DNA from: Epinephelus fuscoguttatus
Lineage: Eukaryota; Chordata; Actinopteri; Perciformes; Serranidae
DNA: 64,000 bases
Direction: 5' to 3'
Assembly: GCF_011397635.1 (NCBI RefSeq)
Contig: NC_064757.1
Span: 30,141,839-30,205,838, forward strand
The notes under the pieces were generated by a model. That model had not been told where the DNA came from. It was given only the letters and a program-made list of their open reading frames with translations, and made no database searches. Shown one piece after another: positions 61,897-64,000 of the stretch. A program made the translations under genes and the position numbers. Numbering within the stretch: the stretch's first letter is position 1; each line of letters opens with the position of its first letter.

Positions 61897-64000
61897 GTAA
61901 TATATGACTGTTTTCTCCTCTCGCACCATCTCTGTATGCACTCAAACAAATTTGTAAATCTCCGAGGCTTGGGTCTGATCTGTTGCCACCTGTTGCTTCT
62001 TTTTTAAATCCAATTTGATGATAACATTTGGGGGTCATTGCTTTCACATAACCAAAGAATGAGACTCAAATGTCTGACTCAGGTGTTATCTCTTGACTGG
62101 ATGTTGCTTTCGGTGGAAGAGTTGCCACTTGCTCTATCATACACTTCCTTAGTTAAGCTTTTACTTTAGATATCAGCAGATGCTGCCTGGTCGTGGTTGT
62201 GGACATAATGGCTTTATGCTTACTCATGAAGAATCTTAGCATGTGTGAGAGATATATAGTTAATAGTTTTAACTGTAGTGAACTTATACCACTTGTTTTA
62301 GTTGTTTTAAACTAACATTAATACTCCCTTTATTAGTTTGAACAACAGTTTTAGTTTTCAGCTGTCATTTAAAGCTATGCTTGAAAATTTGATATACAGT
62401 TTTAGCTAATTATTTTAACAGCTCAAGCACAATTGGAGCCTGTATGTAGCGAGCCACTAATGGCACCCTGGCAGCAATGACTCACTATTATAAGAGAAAG
62501 GATATGGTTATTATTTTTGTCTTAACTTATCTTTCAGAGCATTGTGTTATTTGCCACATGGGGTTCTGCTGCTGCACTTGATTTCAAACCTTACTGCACC
62601 AGAGCTCAGTCCAAATCAGAGCTAGATGGAGAAGGGGAAATTACAAGCATTACGACTATGATTCCATTGAAAGCAACAGATTGAAAACTCATGTCGAGCA
62701 CTAGCACCCTAATTTGCTTTTTGTGAGCATTGTATTAAAAATGGAATTATGTCAGGATGTTTAATTTGGTTTGGCCCTGAAGTGCTTTGAGGTCATATAA
62801 TTGACTGCAATCTAAATGCATGTTTGCTTATCCCTCACTACGCCCACATTTGGTTTGTAAATGTTCCTTATTTTCTGTACGATTCCCTTGATGGACAGAA
62901 TGCATAGAGCCGCATACCAACCACCTCTACTAATATAATTCAGGCCTGTTAGCCCAACTGTCTGCATGGTGCCAATCTAGTGTCTCTGAACTTGCTCTGT
63001 GCCAGAAATGCTTAAATGCTCTTCATATTGTGAGATGAGTTGGGATGGCTGAGTTATGTAACTCCAGGTGGCTGATATGCTTAATGCACGCAGTCCATTG
63101 GTGCCAGTTCTGAGAATGTGAGCGCAGACTTGGGCTGACATGAGATCAGACTTCCTTTCAAATATAATTGGGGGTTTTCTTTGAGCATGCCTGTCCCTGG
63201 TTTTATTGTAAGTTTACTTAATCATAGTAAATGGTCCTGAAAGTATCATCATCCCCAAGTAGACTTTCATGCATTTGAATGTTGTCTTTCAAGGTGTTGC
63301 CATAGTGATGCGTAATATATTAAGTGGGGAAAAAGACAGGCTTTGTTGACACTCTAAGGGCTTTTCCGTTGGCACTTTTGACTAAGCGGAGTCAACCTAC
63401 GCTGCATCGATTTACGTTTCCATGACCAGTTTAAACGTGCCAAGACACGCCAGAGATGGACTATCTCTAGAGTTGGACCAAAGCATGCTTGACCACCTCT
63501 AAGCGTGTTGCCGTGACAGGAGATAGTCTTTGTCATCTCAAGTTAGAGAAAATGCAAATAATGTGAATAAAGAAACCATCAGAGGAGCGATGCATTCATC
63601 ATATATACAGTTTATTGACGGTGATACACTATAGACTAGGATAGAATAATTAATTTACTGGACCACAGAGGCTACCACCAGCGACCAACAACTTTTTAGG
63701 TGGAATCTTTTCTTGCATGGTACTCAATGCATGAGTTGATGTTGTGAATCAGTCAACACACCTTAAATGTCCATATGACAACTTTGACCATTCCATTTAT
63801 TTTAACTGGCTTTCTTGCATGACATATGCTTTAGCATTGACTAGATCTTCAAGTGCCTAGAAAATGTATATGATTTCATATGGATTATACTCACTGCAAA
63901 TATTCTGTTCTGATTGTTGTCACGGTACGCTTTAACGACACAATGCTTCTGAGACATTGCAAGCAAGCTGGAGAAGATGGGCCTCTGGCTGTGAGAAAAT
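61897..64000 (+). other. atxn2: atxn2 intron sequence to the window edge
   Basis: No exon encoding the expected FTDSA continuation was found, so the next exon lies outside. The stretch is ordinary AT-rich intron without a recognised repeat. Confidence 0.5.

Noticed and set aside
1-64000. CRISPR arrays, operons, phage or bacterial systems
   Set aside because: No regular direct-repeat/spacer arrays, no compact multi-gene operons and no ribosome-binding sites; all genes are spliced eukaryotic genes.
1-64000. Endogenous retrovirus or full-length retrotransposon
   Set aside because: No long terminal repeats or gag/pol-like frames were recognised; only SINEs, a LINE 3' end and short DNA transposons.

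Overview
This is nuclear DNA from a vertebrate, almost certainly a ray-finned (teleost) fish. Genes are split into short exons by compact introns with GT-AG ends. The intergenic DNA is AT-rich and scattered with the small DNA transposons and tRNA-derived SINEs typical of fish. The proteins are close to, but not identical with, mammalian orthologues. A percomorph-type fish is a reasonable guess, but the window alone cannot prove it. No bacterial, phage, plasmid or CRISPR-like content was seen.

Five genes could be assembled exon by exon with reading frame kept at every junction. (1) ggh, gamma-glutamyl hydrolase, minus strand, 7765 to 3536, nine coding exons, 321 aa. (2) nmrk1, nicotinamide riboside kinase 1, minus strand, 14977 to 11291, eight coding exons, 201 aa. 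(3) ostf1, osteoclast-stimulating factor 1, plus strand, 16174 to 27802, ten coding exons, 214 aa. (4) mapkapk5 (PRAK), minus strand, 51151 to 35829, fourteen coding exons, 471 aa. (5) atxn2, ataxin-2, plus strand, from 56039 and running off the right edge; six 5' exons are present, including a 15-nt microexon.

Layout: 1-3397 is repeat-rich and has a GC-rich patch with a speculative two-exon membrane micropeptide. ggh follows, then a 3.5 kb spacer with a SINE. nmrk1 and ostf1 stand head to head across a 1.2 kb AT-rich spacer with promoter-like motifs at both ends. 27803-35828 holds the ostf1 3' UTR and several transposon relics. mapkapk5 and atxn2 stand head to head across about 4.9 kb. In human, nmrk1/ostf1 are neighbours on 9q and mapkapk5/atxn2 are near each other on 12q, so the window joins conserved gene pairs that are apart in mammals.

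The genes do not form one pathway: folate polyglutamate hydrolysis, NAD salvage, an SH3-ankyrin adaptor, a p38/ERK3-linked kinase and an RNA-binding protein. No new multigene system was found. The most interesting structures are nested transposons whose order of insertion can be read from target duplications: a PIF/Harbinger deletion derivative inside a MITE in ostf1 intron 7, and a hAT MITE inside a TTAA foldback element. The atxn2 microexon and the lack of a polyglutamine tract in atxn2 are also notable. All exon structures were read by eye and not checked against transcripts.
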